Shown: positions 62,263-64,000 of the stretch, one piece after another
How the letters are laid out: every line of letters starts with the position of its first letter
Position numbering within the stretch: position 1 is the first letter of the stretch
Origin: Novosphingobium organovorum
Lineage (GTDB): Bacteria > Pseudomonadota > Alphaproteobacteria > Sphingomonadales > Sphingomonadaceae
Direction: 5' to 3'
DNA: 64,000 bases
Assembly: GCF_022832435.1 (NCBI RefSeq)
Contig: NZ_JALHLF010000003.1
Span: forward strand, 19,327 to 83,326
Translations under genes and position numbers: made by a program
The notes under the pieces: model-generated
What the model was told of the DNA's origin: nothing
The model's input: only the letters and a program-made list of their open reading frames with translations
The model's database searches: none

Positions 62263-63810
62263 ATGGCCAGGGCCGAAGCGTCACACCCGCACGAGGATAA
62301 CCATGCAGCCAGTCCGATCGAAAAACCCCGCCAGAACTGGCTGGGGCTCGGCGCGATCAGTTTCGGCTTTTTCGGCATCCAGGTGGGCTTTGCGCTCCAG
62401 AACGCGAACATGAGCCGGGTCTTCCAGTCGCTCGGTTCCTCGATCGACGATCTGGCCGCGCTGTGGGTTGCCGCACCGCTGACCGGATTGCTGGTCCAGC
62501 CGGTGGTCGGCCACCTGTCCGACCGCACCTGGCTTGGCCGCTTCGGACGGCGGCGCCCCTACTTTCTCGCAGGGGCGGTGCTCGCCGCGCTGTCGCTGGT
62601 CGCCATGCCCGCCAGTTCCGGGCTGCTCATGGCCGCGCTGCTGCTCTGGACGCTGGATGCCAGCCTCAACGTGTCGATGGAGCCGTTTCGCGCCTTCGTC
62701 GGCGACATGTTGCGCAAGGACCAGCACACGAGCGGCTACGGTGTGCAGACCGCCTTCATCGGCGCGGGCGCGGTGATCGGTTCGCTGTTTCCCTACCTGC
62801 TCGATCATCTGGGCATTGCCAACACCGCAGCCGATGGCGCGCTGCCCGATACGGTGCGCATCAGCTTTCGCATCGGCGCGCTGCTGCTGCTTGGCGCGGT
62901 GCTCGTCACGGTGTTTTCGACGCGGGAATATTCGCCCGAGGAACAGGCCCGCTTTGCCGGGACCCAAACCACCGAGGGGCCCGATGAAGCGCAGGCCCGC
63001 CTTGCCGCGCGCCCGGTCCATTCGGGCCTGCGCTGGGTCGCGGCGGGCGCCATGGTGGCGCTCGGCGTCGCGCGCTGGAACCTCGAGAAGGAAGTCTATC
63101 TCCTCGCGGCGCTGCTCGCCGCCTATGGCCTGGCGGTGATGGGCGCGATCATGCTGGCGCGCAAGGGAATTTCCGCCAGTCTCCTGACCGGCATCGTCGG
63201 GGACTTCGCCGGGATGCCCGCGCTGATGAAGCGTCTCGCGGTGGTCCAGTTCTTCAGCTGGTCGGCGCTGTTCATCATGTGGATCCACACCACGCCGGTG
63301 GTCGCCGCGGTTCACTTTGGCGCCCGCGATCCGGCGAGCGCGGCCTACCAGGCGGCGGGCAACTGGGTCGGCGTGCTGTTCTCGGTCTACAACGGCGTGG
63401 CCGCGCTGGCTGCGCTGCTGCTCCTGCCCCCGCTGTCGCGGCGTTTTGGCGCGGTGCGAACGCACGCGTTGTGCCTGACCCTGGGCGCCCTGGGTTTCGG
63501 CGGCTTTCTCATGGTGCACGATCCCGACTGGCTGGTAGCTTGCGAGATCGGCATCGGCATTGCCTGGGCCTCGATCCTGGCCATGCCCTACGCGATCCTG
63601 GCGAGCAGCCTGCCGCAGCACAAGCTTGGCATCTACATGGGGCTGTTCAATGTCTTCGTAGTGCTCCCCCAACTGCTTGTCGCCACCATCATGGGTACGA
63701 TCATGAAGGCGTTCTTTCCCGGCAGCCCGATCTGGACCATGGCCTTTGCGGCGGCCAGCCTGCTGATCGCCGCGCTCGCCGCCTTGCGCGTGGGAGCCGA
63801 TAGCCGCTAG
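62263..63810 (+). CDS. MFS sugar transporter (MalY-like, GPH/SLC45 type)
   Basis: A 515-residue transporter with about 12 membrane helices and a basic loop between helices 2 and 3 (GRFGRRRPY) typical of this branch. The early RNWLGLGAISFGFFGIQVGFALQ-like segment and PVVGHLSDRTW resemble SLC45/GPH sugar carriers. It is the likely inner-membrane importer for maltose or maltodextrins released in the periplasm, as MalY is in Caulobacter. ATG 62263 follows GGAACCAGGGG. Its TAG stop forms part of the RIME-like repeat. Confidence 0.88.
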   Translation: MARAEASHPHEDNHAASPIEKPRQNWLGLGAISFGFFGIQVGFALQNANMSRVFQSLGSSIDDLAALWVAAPLTGLLVQPVVGHLSDRTWLGRFGRRRPYFLAGAVLAALSLVAMPASSGLLMAALLLWTLDASLNVSMEPFRAFVGDMLRKDQHTSGYGVQTAFIGAGAVIGSLFPYLLDHLGIANTAADGALPDTVRISFRIGALLLLGAVLVTVFSTREYSPEEQARFAGTQTTEGPDEAQARLAARPVHSGLRWVAAGAMVALGVARWNLEKEVYLLAALLAAYGLAVMGAIMLARKGISASLLTGIVGDFAGMPALMKRLAVVQFFSWSALFIMWIHTTPVVAAVHFGARDPASAAYQAAGNWVGVLFSVYNGVAALAALLLLPPLSRRFGAVRTHALCLTLGALGFGGFLMVHDPDWLVACEIGIGIAWASILAMPYAILASSLPQHKLGIYMGLFNVFVVLPQLLVATIMGTIMKAFFPGSPIWTMAFAAASLLIAALAALRVGADSR

Positions 63811-63913
63811 AGCGGTTTTCGATCAGATTGCATCAGATCTACCGCTCTAGACTTTTGTTTTGACACATTTTCTGAACCGTCAGGTGATTCCACCTGACTG
63901 GAAAATGCTCTAG
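63807..63913. repeat. RIME-like intergenic double-hairpin element
   Basis: A ~107-bp element bounded by CTAGAGC (63807-63813) and GCTCTAG (63907-63913). The first hairpin pairs TAGAGCGGT (63808-63816) with ACCGCTCTA (63841-63849). The second pairs CATTTTC (63866-63872) with GAAAATG (63901-63907) and, inside, TCAGGTG with CACCTGA. Size and two-palindrome build match RIME-type mosaic elements known from rhizobia and seen, as I recall, in sphingomonad intergenic DNA. It starts within the MFS stop codon. Confidence 0.8.
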
Positions 63914-63922
63914 GGCGCCGCA

Positions 63923-64000
63923 ATGTTATCGCTCCTGCCGTCCATCGCGCTCGCCCTTGCAGCGCCATCCGCGCCCGGTCACGCCATTTCCGGTCACGCC
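63923..64000 (+). CDS. Start of an exported protein (signal peptide only, cut by window edge)
   Basis: The frame from ATG 63923 is open to the window end (26 codons) and reads as a signal peptide: MLSLLPSIALALAAPSAPGH followed by AISGHA. The hydrophobic core and Ala-x-Ala-like ending fit secretion. A ribosome site is not obvious. Its place after the MFS gene suggests another maltodextrin-locus enzyme, but nothing of the mature protein is visible. Confidence 0.5.
   Translation, partial: MLSLLPSIALALAAPSAPGHAISGHA

Noticed and set aside
1..64000. CRISPR arrays, insertion sequences, prophage, tRNA and rRNA genes
   Set aside because: No regularly spaced repeats, transposase-like frames, integrase, cloverleaf-sized structures or rRNA-like stretches were seen by reading; a dedicated search would confirm.

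Overview
The window is a stretch of high-GC (roughly 65%) alphaproteobacterial chromosome. Gene content and protein style point to a sphingomonad, most likely Novosphingobium or a close relative. The clues are a TonB-receptor-based maltodextrin locus, the dusB(nifR3)-ntrB-ntrC-ntrY-ntrX-hfq-hflX order, an Hfq with two Sm domains in one chain, an E1-beta pyruvate dehydrogenase subunit with its own lipoyl domain, and a fused ispDF. This assignment is inferred from the sequence and was not tested by database search. I saw no rRNA, tRNA, CRISPR array, prophage or insertion sequence.

Layout. Positions 1-7968 (+ strand) are a tightly packed housekeeping run: the tail of an MltB-type lytic transglycosylase, an RlpA-like SPOR protein, a D,D-carboxypeptidase, tmk, holB, metG, a TatD nuclease, a PhnP-like metallo-beta-lactamase-fold hydrolase and a small membrane protein, several joined by 4-base overlaps. 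Positions 8150-10310 (-) hold a phosphotransferase/AAA kinase fusion and a c-type cytochrome, with mazG divergent from them. Positions 11424-20872 (-) form a nitrogen-regulation and RNA-chaperone cluster, read dusB, ntrB, ntrC, ntrY, ntrX, hfq, hflX. Positions 20953-25701 carry ispDF, an unknown periplasmic protein, a CinA/PncC amidase, a Coq10/RatA START protein, lipA and a beta carbonic anhydrase. A cluster of hairpins lies between the convergent cinA and coq10 genes.

Positions 25926-34426 hold a TPR periplasmic protein, gyrA, a DUF952 protein, a YhhN-type membrane protein, trmFO, an EF-hand protein and a squalene/phytoene-synthase-like protein. Positions 34645-37882 (+) are three TadG/TadE-type pseudopilin-like genes without the rest of a Tad machine. 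Positions 37991-40931 (-) are pdhA-pdhB and an FtsB-like divisome protein. Positions 41112-47817 (-) are a complete five-gene drug-efflux operon: a membrane fusion protein, a double ATPase, two permeases and an outer-membrane factor. An ABC-F ATPase and a DbpA-type DEAD-box helicase follow.

Positions 52151-63810 are a maltodextrin utilisation locus. A TonB-dependent receptor, a periplasmic GH13 amylase, a GH13 alpha-glucosidase and a GH97 alpha-glucosidase are read leftwards. A LacI-type regulator and an MFS sugar transporter are read rightwards from the shared control region, which contains several palindromes. The MFS gene ends inside a ~107-bp double-hairpin element resembling RIME-type intergenic repeats of alphaproteobacteria. 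After it the window ends within the signal peptide of another exported protein.

The features most worth a second look are the tandem Hfq with an asymmetric second domain, the hairpin array at 23297-23435, the RIME-like element, the recurring GTCC-N6-GGAC palindromes at gene ends, and the isolated Tad-like genes with a calcium-loop insert.
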